Below, piece after piece: positions 48,501-60,200 of a stretch of 64,000 bases of DNA. Position 1 is the stretch's first letter. Each line of letters starts with the position of its first letter. Position numbers and translations under genes: made by a program. The stretch comes from Sequoia sempervirens (lineage: Eukaryota > Streptophyta > Pinopsida > Cupressales > Cupressaceae), in assembly GCA_007258455.2 (NCBI GenBank), contig VDFB02000001.1:13253918-13317917 (forward strand), in the 5' to 3' direction. The notes below the pieces were generated by a model. It did not search any database, was not told the DNA's origin, and worked only from the letters and a program-made list of their open reading frames with translations.

Positions 48501-51500
48501 AATAGATCTGATAAACCCAGCATCTAGTAGTTTCTTCAAATCATTTTTTACCAATAATGCAACATGTGGATGCATCTTTCTCAGTTTTTGTTTGACTGGT
48601 TTAGTGCCAGCTGGTAAGGATAAGTGATGCATAATGAGATCTGTGTCTAAGCCTGGCATGTCAGAGTATGACCAAGCAAAATTGATGCATCGTCCTTCAA
48701 AGAATTTGATAAAATCTGGCTTTTTTGTATCTGTCATGGATGCCGCTAGGTGTAGGATTCTTGCTTTCTCTGCTGTGCCAATATTAATAGACTGTGTGGG
48801 TTCTATCAACACTGATGATCTTTCATGGTAATGTTGTGGGAGGATGTCAAACCTTCCATCCTTTGGTGCCCCAATGAGGTTTTCACCATTGGATGCATTC
48901 TTTGTTTTTACTATTTTAGGATCTAATACTGCCATAGAATGGTTTGCACCATTAGATCCATTATTTATTTTCATATTTTTGCAACTGGAAGGCTTGGCAT
49001 CCTCCTGCCTAAAAGCATCATTAAAAGAAGTATTGGTAGAACAAGTATCAGATTCCTCACAGCAAAGATAATTAATAATGGTAGAATCATTATCAAAAAT
49101 AGGGAGGTCAATAGGGTGTTGGGGTTCCCATTCGATAAGCTCTGGATGCAGTAAAGGAAATGAATCATTAGATGGGTTGAGGTCAGCGATTGTAAAAGCT
49201 CGAACGGAAATGTCGTCTAGATTGTTAGTGGTTATGTCGAGGCCTATAAAGGTATTTTCTTCCACATCAATTATCTCAATCGATGTCCATTCATCTTCAC
49301 TTGAGTCATCAAAATTTTGTGTTTCAAAGTCAATAGGATTAAAACTTGAGCTTTGACCCTCCTCGAGTTTGGGGGTATACTTTTTGATAATGTCGATCTG
49401 AATATCTTCATAGGAAACATCTGATAAGTTGTCCCACTCATACTCATTTGAATCTATTTCAGAGTTATCTCTTATTTGAAGAATACGCTCCACAGTTTTA
49501 TTGGTGATTTCGGCTCTTGCTTTTTCTGTGTATCCTAGCCCAGCTCTGCCATTTTGCTGAATTGCCAGGACTTGGATTGGTTCCGTTACACTTTGTTTCC
49601 CTTGATCAAGAGATCCTTGTTCTGCTGCATATCCTAGTCCCGTTTTATCCTTATGTTGGAGTGCAAGAGGCTGGATTGGTTCTATTATGCCTTGTTTCCT
49701 TAATCCAAGAGGTCCCTGTCCTAAATATCCCATCTTCTCCAGAATAGTTTTTCCCTTTCCATATTGATTTGTTTCTATGATGTTACTTGTGGAAGTGGAA
49801 GCTTCCTCATCCTTATAAAGCCAATTTAGTATGGCCTTGTCTACTGATTCTTCATCTAAGCTCCCAGCTTTTACAAATCTGCCATCTAATGCTGTTGTAG
49901 ATTGTTCTGAATTGTGGGTGTTTGTAGAAGGCTGTCCATATGTTTGTAAGGAGGGTAACATTTGTGATAGATGAAATGAGTGTCCAACACCATATTCACT
50001 TATTCCTTCGTCACTTATCTACAATTCCTTAGTGAATTGATGTGAGAGTGGAGCCAATTGTTCTTCGACATTTGAAGGGTTAGATTGTGCCACCCTTATC
50101 TGTTGTGATTTTTGTTGTTTTGGAAGCCACTTTGATATGAAGTTCTGCTGTTGCTCACCATCGAATGTGCTGACTTCTCTATTGTGAGGTATGAATGTAT
50201 CCTGAGATGTCTTCAATGCATGACAAGCTTGGGTGTCATTATAGTATGCTGTGATTGTTACCTCCTATCCATTGATGGGAAATTTTAGGCATTGATGATA
50301 GGTGGAAGGTACTGCTTGCATATCATGAATCCAAGGGCGTCCCAACAATATGTTGTATGTCAGTTCCCTATCTAAGACTTGGCAGACCACCTTTTGGACA
50401 ATAGGTCTCACTTGAATGGGTAATATGATCAATCCTTTAGAGGATCTTTCTTCCTCATCATATGCTTTGATTGTGATTTTTCTTCTTGTATCGATGGCTT
50501 CATCTGAGTATCCTAGTGCACGAATCAACTTTAAGGTACAAATATTTAAACCAGCCCCTCCATCTATCAGGACACGCTTTACATGGTGTTTATGGATGAA
50601 GACTTCAATGTGAAGAGTGGAATTATGTGGATGGGTGAGTGATACATCATCATGTTCGAAAAATGAAAGGCAATGAGGTGCAGATAGATGTCCCACCATA
50701 GCTTGGAACTGACACACATCCAAATTGTTAGGTACCGTGGTTGATACAAGAGCTTGTTCAAGAACCTCTTTGTGTGATGGGGAAATCTTTAAAAGTTCCA
50801 AGATGGATATTTGTGCCGGTATTTTCTGTAATTGATCAATGAGATTATATTGATTAGAGGGAGGATCCACAGATGGGGATGATATTGATGCTCCTTTCAA
50901 TATAACTTTGGATTGTGCCCTTGTTGTGGCATTAACCGGTTGGTACTCTTGTTTCCCTTTGAGTGTGATTACATTGATTTGGTTTTCAGATTTGTCCATA
51001 TGTTGTACCAAATTGGTAGATGTAATGTCGTTGTTCTGATTGATTTGGTTGCATAACTCCTCATCCTCCTTGGCGGCAGAAAAGCAAAGGATTGTTGTGT
51101 CATAAACATAACCAACATTCTTGCCTTTGGTGTTTGCGGAAGAGGATTCTCCCTTTTGATAATTGGGTAGAGGATTTTTGAACGTCGTATGATCTTTGTT
51201 TGTTTGGTGTTCCTCTACAAATACTTTCTTTTGATCTATGAGGTCTTGTACCGCATGTTTTAATTGCCAACAATTTTCAGTCATGTGGCCTTTATTTTGA
51301 TGGTAGTGACAGTAATGTAAGTCATTCCACCATGATGGTTTGACTTGAGGGTCCCAATTTCTAGCCTCCTGTACTTGAATGAGTTTTTCATCTAAAAGTT
51401 CTTTGAGGACCGATTCCAATGATTGTCCTAATGACGTGAATTTGTGTTTATTGGAGGGTCGTTGGAATGATTGGGTTTTTGTTTCTCCACTGTTTTGATT

Positions 51501-52601
51501 ATTTCCTTGAACACTACTTTTTTTGACATTAAAACCATTATTTTGTTTGTTTGTAGTGGTGGGTGTCAAGGTGAATACTGGTTTAGGTGCATGTGTATCG
51601 ATCATGGTATTAGTATTCTTGTTCTTTTGCCAAAATCTTGGCTTTTCATTGTTGTGGTTAGAGGAATTGTTATTGCTTGAACCTTCAATGAAGTGTTTGA
51701 TTGTTCCTCTTTTGATGAGAGCCTCTTCGATTTTGAGCCCCTTTTCGATAACTTGTTCAAATGTAGATGGACATTGTAAGTCTAATCTGTAATTCATGTC
51801 ATCCACTAAGTTATCAATGAACATCTCTATCTTCTCTTCTTCAGGAATAGTTCTACGGTATTTAGCAAATAGCCTTCTCCATCGTTCGAGAAAGGAAAGA
51901 AACTTTTCACCCTTTGCTTGTTTGGTGTTGTAGAGTTCTTTTAAGGTTACCCCATGTTGGATGTTGAATGAGAAGTGTGTTATGAACCTATTGATTAGTT
52001 CTTCAAAGGATTGAATCCCAGGTTCCAATTTAGAAAACCACTCCATGCAAGTGTTGCCTAAGCTTCTTGGAAATAATCGTAGTAGGTAAGAGTCCTCGTG
52101 TGCGAACTCTATGCTCATAGCTCGAAATTCCCGTACGTGATCAAACGGATCAGTTCTCCCATTGTATTTGTTGTATGTTGGGTACTCACAATACCTTGGA
52201 AATGGTATCATGTTAATGCTTGAGTCAAATGGATAAGGGCAAATGTCTTGTAATGAATATCTCTTTGTTGGCCCTTGTTGGATATTTTGGAACTGTAATT
52301 GTAACTGTTGGATTTGTTTTGTCAAAGCATCTATTTGATTTGGATTTTCTATACTAGTTGAGTTAGGTGTGGTTGTTTCCTTGAGTTGATTGACATCAAA
52401 GTCTTTAGGAAGCTTAGCACCTTTGTCAGCTAATAGTAGAAGATACTTTTCCATGTCTTGCTCTAGCATCTTTTCCATAAATTTATGGAAATGAGGGTCT
52501 TGTTGAACTTTCTCGATTTCCTTTGCAATTATCTCTTTCTCATGTGAGTTAGTGAGAGGATTAGTGTTGCTATATCATCCCCAAGGGTTTTCTTCAGCCA
52601 T
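45519..52601 (-). pseudogene. gag-pol polyprotein of element 2 (Tat type), six stops
   Basis: From ATG 52601 to the stop at 45519 everything is in one frame of about 2,360 codons, so gag and pol need no frameshift. Gag has a capsid-like core (52250-51800, CPYPFDSSINMIPFPRYCEY) and a knuckle of the form Cx2Hx4Hx4C (CHYHQNKGHMTENC). Protease shows LIDGGAGLN. A linker has a G-patch-like MGYLGQGPLG. RT shows SLMDGFSGYNQIKI, MPFGLKNAGATY and the catalytic YVDD; then come Ty3 RNase H and an archaeal-type RNase H (LYFDGSYTQHGSGAGI). Integrase has its H/C zinc motif (about 46650-46450) and core residues in WGLDLVG, TDNGRPF and YYPQGNGQEEASN. Stops: TGA 52575 and 47385; TAG 50265, 50019, 48237 and 46419. 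Confidence 0.95.
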
Positions 52602-53014
52602 GGCTGCTATTCTTTCATTTTCTTGTTCTTGTTGTTTTTGATATGCTGCTCGTGTGAAAATAGGCATACAAACGTTTAAAGTTTTACTCTAGACTTTGAT
52701 CTTGGATTTTTTTTTGATTGATTGTATAAGTGTCAAGATTGTTGATTTAAAATCTGATTTAGTCTTATCTAGTTTCGTGATGGAAGGATGATAGAATCCT
52801 TGATAGGGAAACTTTGACAGAAAATCTCAGATTTGGTGATAATGACACTATGCGAGGTGTTGCAAGATCTAGGTGTAGGGGTAAAGCTTTCCTTTTGTGT
52901 GATTTAAGTGTTCTGGACTGTGGAAAAAAATGTTCTGGTCTGATGAAAACCTTGTTATCGATATGGGCAAACTGACAAAATGTCCTATTAACTCTTTGTT
53001 TTTATGACTTTATG

Positions 53015-53306
53015 GCGTGCTAAAATAGAGGAGCTACGCGTTGGAACATAGACTCGACGCGCTGGAACAGAGACACTGCGCGCTAAAACAGAAACTGAAA
53101 GCGTTGGAACAGAAACTCTACGCGCTGAAAGAGAGGAGCTACGTGCTGGAACAGTGACCGAAAGCGTTAAAATAGAGACTTGACGCGCTGAAACAGAGGA
53201 GCTACGTGCTGGAACAGTGATCGAAAGCACTAAAACAGAGGAGCAACGCGCTGGAACATAGACTTGATGCGCTAAAATAGAACCATGAGGTGCTAAGACA
53301 GAAACT
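53015..53306 (-). repeat. 21-bp array, gag-proximal leader array of element 2
   Basis: About 14 units of 21 bp with core GCGCTGGAACAG or GCGCTAAAACAG (plus strand), followed by a variable half such as AGGAGCTAC or ACTGAAA. On the minus strand it yields an open heptapeptide repeat (VPARSSS, VSARQVS) because 21 is divisible by three; I treat this as a by-product. Confidence 0.9.
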
Positions 53307-53889
53307 ATCTTATTTTATGAAACTCACTTGGTCTGGTATCGTATTGTATGGCTGGTTGTGGAATGTATTCTGGACGAATTCTTTGACTATGATTGTGGTT
53401 TTGCCTAAGAGCTCTTCTTTGATAAAATGCTTGTGAATCTAAGGGAGCTACAGCATAATCGTCCATATAACCTCTAGAAAAATCGTGATACCTATGAATA
53501 AAAGTCCTATGTTGGAGTAGAACTTTCCTACTTTGGTATAGAAATCATTGCCTTCTTAAAAGTTGTTTGTATGCAAGTGTTTTCTTTGGTTTTCTGATTC
53601 ATTTGACAAGAGATTTCTTGACAAACTTGGTGGATACCCAATCTCGAATCATGAGAATTCCACAAATGTTTTGATTTTGAAGATTTTCTTGTGATGATCT
53701 TATCTGAATTAAATGAGAGAAAACACAGCAAGCAAGAATAGAATGGTTGTCCTTAAAAACCCTAGAATCTAAACAAATAGTGTATGTTCTCAAGAATCAA
53801 AGATTCTTCTTGATTTTCACTGGTTTGATAACAAGATAAAACACTTCAGATAGACTCACTCCTAGAGACAAAAGGTCATTGTTATATAC

Positions 53890-54470
53890 TCGAACGGCCC
53901 ACAGCTTGGAATTGCGTCGACTCACACAGCCATGTCACCCCCTAGAGGGCACCCGTGTTTTTGTCTTTTCCAGGTGAGTACTCAGAGTGACGGAAGTGGA
54001 TACCAGATCCCCTGAGCAAACAGTCCTTGGCAATTATATGGTGAGTGCTTGAGGGTAGATTCTTCCTCACCCCTGCACTGCCGAGTATTACAATGTTTAG
54101 AAACTGACAAGCGTGCTTCTATTTCTAGGTTCTTAGATAGGGTTTCCGTTCGGAGCAGAAAATGGATAAACTCCCTCGAGAGACCTCCCAATCTTTAGAA
54201 CAAAGATTTTGGGGATGGTTATCCTGCGCACTTCCGTTGAAAGAGGGTTTCTCCAAATTCACATAAATTTTAAAGTGGGTTGGAATGCCATGGCTTTTGG
54301 CTGTCCCCACTCAGGTCGTTCCCGTAGGGTGAGTACTTTTTCCCACTACGGCAGGTCTTTCTAAAGGTTTTAAGAAAGCTTTAAAATGCATAAAGTAATG
54401 GTGAGTCTGGTATTCTGATGCACCTAGTTAAGGGGAGAGCATAAACCTATCACCCAATCACAGCAAAGAT
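53890..54470 (-). other. Conserved leader block of element 2
   Basis: It is collinear with 12290-12880 of element 1, again between two 21-bp arrays. Shared landmarks are TCACCCCCTAGAGGGCACCC, TTCTTCC(C/T)C(A/T)CCCC and AAGGGGAGAGCATA. Confidence 0.65.
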
Positions 54471-54748
54471 GTTGTTCTTTTTAAAACCCAAAAAGACAAG
54501 TGATTTACTCTATATGGAGATATTGCTCCATAATAAGCATGATGTTCAATTTTAAACCACAAAATAAATATGAAGTTTCTATCCTAGGATTGATCAATTT
54601 TTATCCATTTCTATCCTAGGATTGGTAAGTTTTAGCCATTTATATCCTAGGATTGGTAAATTTTAACCAAGAAAATAGACAGAAACAAAATTTGGCCGCG
54701 GACGCGTCGGATCCAAATAAAAAGAAATGATTTTGAAGATGATGGAGT

Positions 54749-54888
54749 GGCGCGCTAAAACAGTGACTCGGCCCGCTGAAGTAGAAACCCGGCGCGCTGG
54801 AACAGTGACATGGTGCGTTGTAACAATAACCTGGCGCGCTAAAACAGTAACTCGGCGCGCTGTAAAAACTCATGATCCCGCGAAAACT
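54749..54888 (-). repeat. 21-bp array, LTR-proximal leader array of element 2
   Basis: Six units with core GCGCGCTAAAACAG and second half TGACTCG or similar. It is the best-kept version of the unit, with CpG largely intact. Confidence 0.88.
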
Positions 54889-54943
54889 TTCACGCCGATA
54901 CCTGTAGGATACAATTTTCAAAATTTTAGCAAAATAGGGGGTT

Positions 54944-54964
54944 AGGCCCCACGGTGGGCGCCAA
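54944..54964 (-). promoter_or_regulatory. Primer binding site of element 2
   Basis: On the minus strand TGGCGCCCACCGTGGGGCC begins a few bases after the 5' LTR end. TGGCGCC is the usual tRNA 3'-end complement seen in many plant gypsy elements. I do not name the tRNA. Confidence 0.85.
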
Positions 54965-54966
54965 TC

Positions 54967-56036
54967 TGTAGGCGGTAGAATGGGGAAAATGAATTAAACA
55001 ATGCATCTACGCTTCTAAATAAGACATTGCATCTAAAACTTAATGAATTTAAACAAATTTAAACTACAAAAGCTACAGAAATCTATCCTATTGCTCTCTA
55101 ACTCTAAAGATTTCTCTAATCTACTTAGCTCTCAGATTTGTAAGCTAATTAAACTATTGAAATGACACTTAGAGAATGAGAATTAAGCTATTATGATTCT
55201 ATAATGCAACTAAGATGATTCTACAGTAAAATTCATGAGAAATAAACTACTGTAAACAACCATGATTGTAAACTATGAAATACTAAATAAAGCTTGATAG
55301 ATGCTTGATAGATTGATCCTAAAACGAGATTGCTTGAATGCTTGGATGCTTGGAAAACCTACAGAGTAAAATTGCACAAGTTAGGATCCATTTCCTGTAG
55401 CCAAAGAGTTGTATTTATAGCTTTCACGGCAGCACAATTGTACAGGGATACGGGATGAGGGGCTGTGATTCCATTTAGAGAATCCAAAGGCATGGGATGA
55501 GAAGATGGAGCTGATCATGGAGGATTGTTCCTCCCCATGAAAACACCAGGCAAGAAGAGAGGGAGGATTGATGGAAGAATATTGAGAGGACTTCCTGCAA
55601 GTTTGTCCCTGAAGCTCTTCCCGTGAATGGAAGCTGCATTAATTAGATTTTAAAAATCTAATTTTGTTGGTGAGTGAATAGTGTAAAGATTTATGCATAA
55701 ATTTATATAAATTTAATTTATTTAAATTTAGCAAATAGAGGAATAATTAATTTAATAAATCAAACTATAGGGTTTGTTTATTAAAATAAAAGAAAATGAT
55801 AATTAAATAAAAGATTTAAAATATCTTTATTTAATTAAGAAGAAATGTGATGAGGTAATTAAATAACACAAATTGTTGAAGCTGTGTATTTAATTTAAGA
55901 TAGAATTAATAGATAAAGTATAGAAGAAATATTAATGATAATAATTAAATAAAAATAAAATATTTAATTTTGTTTATTTAATTAAGAGAGGAATAATATG
56001 ATGAAAATGATAATAATTAAATAAAACAAAGTTTTT
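54967..56036 (-). repeat. 5' LTR of element 2, larger part
   Basis: It matches 38688-39757 and is interrupted by LINE B. Its last 19 bases are the left TSD of LINE B. The LTR resumes at 61692. Confidence 0.93.
56018..56036. repeat. TSD of LINE B, left copy
   Basis: TAAATAAAACAAAGTTTTT, 19 bp, identical to 61673-61691. The uninterrupted site is at 39739-39757. Confidence 0.92.
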
Positions 56037-57246
56037 GGAGATGATCGCTAAAGATATTGAATATTATTCAAACCATTCATTATATTGCAAGTTTTTGGGG
56101 ATGAGGGTTTCGTTACAGTTTTTGGAGCTCTGGACCCAGAGAACTTGGGAGCCGGAGGGAGAAATGGAGATAATGATGTTGGCTAACAATTATTTTATGG
56201 TTTCTTTTAACTGCATTGCTGACCGCAACAAGGTTTTTGAGGGAGGACCTTACTTTCATAATAAGGTGGGGTTGTTTATCAAGCCATGGCATGCAGGATT
56301 TAACCCTGCTGAGGAGCTTCCGAATCGTGTACCAGTGTGGGTTCGTTTACCTCGTCTCCCAGTGGAATGCTGTCAGGAGGATGTGTTGCACCTGCTAGCC
56401 TCGCTGCTTGGAAAACCGGTGGGAACCTCATCACAAACCTTGGGTTAAAAGGTACTGACTTTTGCACGCATTTGTGTTGAAATTGACCTAAGTAGGCCTT
56501 TGCCTGATGTAATAGATATGTGTGCGGGTTCATATTCTTGGGTGCAGCAGTTGGACTACGAGACCATTCCTTTTCGTTGCCGGCTATGTCATGAATATGG
56601 CCATCTTCTGAGGAAATGTCCAAGATATAAGCCCGTGGAGCCCCAATCTTCATTGCCTTCTCGCAACATTCTGGGGGCTGATAAGGGGAAGGGCGTTGAT
56701 TCTAATGTGGAGGCTGGTTCTGATGGTTTTGTGCCGGTCAAGGCTCAGAATAGGAATAGGGGGCAAAAGAGACCTTTTAAGGAAAGGCAAGATGAGGGTA
56801 CTTTTAACAAATTTGAGATTTTGGACAATCTTGGTCAATAGGAAGTGAACCCTGGTCTATTAAATCTGGGGCAGGGGTCGGATGGGCTTGCTCAGGAAGA
56901 CCTTGTTATGGAATCATCTAAGGAACCTCTTGGTGATTATGGTATGCACACGAACACTGTTCAACCATCAGAGGTTTCAGAGGCTCCGATTTCTCTGGCA
57001 ATTGTTCCAACAGTGGGTGAGGAGTCTTCTCTTCCTAGGCAGAATGCGGGTTCGGATTCGGCTAAGAGGCCCAAGCCTCCAAAATTGGGCATCTTGCAAA
57101 AGGATATAAAGAAAGGGGGGGCAGAGAAATTTGCTAAACCTGGTAGGAAGAAGGATGTGGAAAAGATAAAATTGACAGGTGAGAATTTGGTGGAGTCAGG
57201 GTTGGTAAAGACTCTGGATTCTCTTTTTTCGAGCCCATTGAAATGA
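56037..57246 (+). pseudogene. LINE B ORF1, truncated
   Basis: It lacks the N-terminus. The DUF4283-type region (YCKFLGMRV, KVFEGGPYF, GLFIKPWH) and the Cx2Cx4Hx4C knuckle (CRLCHEYGHLLRKC, about 56580-56620) are present. It stays in one frame with stops TAA 56446 and TAG 56839. The terminal TGA overlaps the ORF2 start as ATGA, exactly as in LINE A. Confidence 0.88.
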
Positions 57247-60200
57247 TTGTTCTGTCATGGAATGTAAGGGGCTTGAACAACGGCCCTCGACAAAAAGCGG
57301 TTCATGATTTAGTTCGCAAACATGGTCCTGATGTATTTTTTCTGCAGGAGACTAAACTATCTGTTGAGAGTATGTTTAGCTTGGCTCCTAGGCTATGGAG
57401 GAGCGGGGAGTGTCAATGTATTGGTGCTCATGGTTCTTCTGGGGGTGTGGCTTATTTTTGGAATCCACAGAAAATTCGACCTCTTTGGTGGATGTCTTCT
57501 AAATCCACTATGTCTATGCTTGCTACTAGTTTTGAGACGGGGGAGGTTATCCTCTTCCCTAACATTTATGCTCCTACTGATTTTCGTGGTAAGCAAGCTC
57601 AGTGGTCCCATATCAGGTTTGTCCATAGTATGTCACCTTTCCATCCATGGATTATGGTCGGGGACTTTAACGCTATCAGTGCACTATCTGAGAAGCGTGG
57701 TGATACTGTAAGGCTAGAGCCCTCTGCATTGTTGCTTCGTGATAGCATTAATTCTTTAAATCTTGTTGATATCAAGCCCAATAATGGGTAGTTTACTTGG
57801 AATAATCGGTGAGTGGGGGAGTTCTGTATTGCTAAAAGACTGGATCGCTTCCTGGTGTCCTGTTACTGGGTTGGTGGGATGTGGGCTTCTTGCTCTGAGA
57901 TCTTGGATTGGAGAGGCTCTGATCACTGGCCTATCAAGCTTGCCATTGATTCTCCTTGGGCTCCGCGTTCGCCTTCCTTTAGGTTCCAGCTCATGTGGTT
58001 GCGTGAACCTTCTCTAAGGGATTATGTGGCTGAATGGTGGAGGAATGGTAGGCCTGCTTATGGTACAACAATGTATACTTTTTCCAAGTTACTTCAATAT
58101 GTTAAATATAAGCTTAAGCGTTGGAACTCTCAGTGCTTTGGGAACGTCTTCCATGCTAAGATGTTGGCTCAGGCTGAGTTGGACAATATCACAAGGCAGT
58201 TAAGGGAGGAAGGGGTGATGAGTGAGCTTCTTCTGGCTGAGGCACAAGCTGTGAGAAATTTGGAAGAGTGGGAGCTGAGGGAGGAAATGTATTGGAAGCA
58301 GAAGGCTCGGATAGAGTGGCTAAAAGAAGGGGATAAAAATACTGCTTTTTTCTTCAATTTGGTGAAATCCAGGAGACATGGGAATGCTATCTCTGGTCTT
58401 GTGAATGATAGGGGAGAACTCCTTTCTTCCTTCCCAGAACTTTCAAATGAGGTGAGGCAATATTTTTCTTCTCTCTTCAAAGAGGACTCCCAAGGGGGGT
58501 CTCCTGAGGAGGCACAAGTTCTTTCTTGTATTCCTCAGATTGTGTCTCGGGATTTGAACCATCATCTTATGAGGGATATCTCACTTGAAGAGCTTGAAGG
58601 GACTGTTTTCCAAATGCAGAAGGGGAAGGCTCCTGGTCCGGATGGTTTTCCAGTCGAGTTTTACCAAGAGTTTTGGGACATAATCAAATATGACCTACTG
58701 GAAGTTGTTCAAGAATCTCAGAAGAACAAGCAGTTGTTAAGGGCCTTAAACTCTACCTTTCTTGCTCCTATACCCAAGTGTGAAAGCGCGGATAGGTTAA
58801 GCCATTTTCGGCCCATTTCTCTGTGTAATATAGTTTATAAAATCATTTCTAAGCTAATTGCTGACATGTTGAAAAAGGGGCTTGAGGAGTTAATTTCTAA
58901 AGAGCAAAGTGGTTTTGTTGCTGGTAGGCAGATTCTGGATGGGATTGTTGTTGCAACTGAAGCCATTCATTCTATGGCCAACTCCAAAGAAAAGGCAATG
59001 TTTATAAAATTGGATATGGCTAAGGCTTATGACAGAGTTCGATGGTCATTCCTTTGGAAGGTCCTTGGTGCTTTTGGATTTGCGGAGGAGTGGATTCAAT
59101 GGGTTAAGAGTTGTGTTACGTCGGTCTCCTTCTCTGTGTTGATTAATGGGAATCACTCTGAGTTATTTGGTGCCTCTAGGGGGCTTCGCCAGGGGGACCC
59201 TCTTTCTCCCTATTTGTTTATTCTTCTTACCGAAGGATTGGGGAGATTGATTAGATGGAACGTGGCGTCTGGTATCATTCAGGGTTGGCAGTGGGGAGGT
59301 AATTTACCACCACAGACTCACCTTCAGTTTGTGGATGATACTGCTCTGATGGGTATGGCTACAATGCGGGAGGCTGCGAATTTACGTAGGGTGTTGGATG
59401 TTTACTTGGTTGCGTCTGGTCAACTGATCAATGAGGATAAGTTTTCTATTTTCTTCTTCAACACTCCGGGCCGTATTCAGCAGAGGATTGCCCAAACTTT
59501 GAGGTTCCAGATTGGGACCCTTCCTTTGACCTATCTTGGTATCCCTATCTCAGTGGGAAGACTGCCTAGGGAGTCATGGCAGAGTATTTTGGACAAATTT
59601 CGGGCAAAGGTTAATCACTGGACTCATCGGTGGTTATCCTTTGCTGGTCGGGTTCAGCTAATCAAATCAGTGGTTCAGGCCTTGCCCATTTACAGATGCA
59701 TGGTGCAAGTCGCCCCTTTGGGTTTTGTTTAGGACTTAGATTCTGTGACTCGGCAGTTTTTATGGGCGGGTTGCTTGGAGTCATCCAAATGGAGTCTTGT
59801 TCATTGGGAGGTTGTTTGCAGCCCAAAGTCATATGGTGGCTTGGGTTTGCGGCAGATGGTTGTGACTGGTGTGGCTCTTGCGGCGAAATTGTATTGGCGG
59901 TGGTGTAAGGAGCAGGATAAAAGCTGGGCTAGGATCCTTTCCCAGAAGTATTTTCTTGGGATCCCTCAGTCTGAAATTCCTCGTTACCCCCTCATTGGGA
60001 GAGGCTCGGTCATATGGAACACTCTAAAGAAAGGGGATGTGCTTATTAAGGAAGGGTTATTTTGGATTTGCAAGCAGGGGTCTGAGGTTTAGTTCTGGTC
60101 AGATTCTTGGGATGGATTTCCCCCCATCATTTCTCAGTATCCTCACTTGTTGAACCTCTGTCAGAGATTTCTTGAGGCTGGGTGGTCTCGAGTTAGAGAT

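Larger units (their letters stand above)
52602..54943 (-). other. 5' leader of element 2 (non-coding)
   Basis: About 2.3 kb lie between the primer binding site and gag, long for a gypsy element but usual for Tat relatives. It holds two 21-bp arrays, and between them the block shared with element 1. The short frames inside (for example 53982-54191) are not kept in element 1. Confidence 0.75.

Noticed and set aside
48634..49747. Plus-strand frames opposite gag-pol of element 2
   Set aside because: They overlap the well-supported minus-strand linker and RT, are short, and have no domain of their own.
52988..53230. 80-codon minus-strand frame with heptapeptide repeats (VPARSSS type)
   Set aside because: It follows from a 21-bp tandem repeat, which stays open in phase by arithmetic. 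It is not conserved as protein in element 1.
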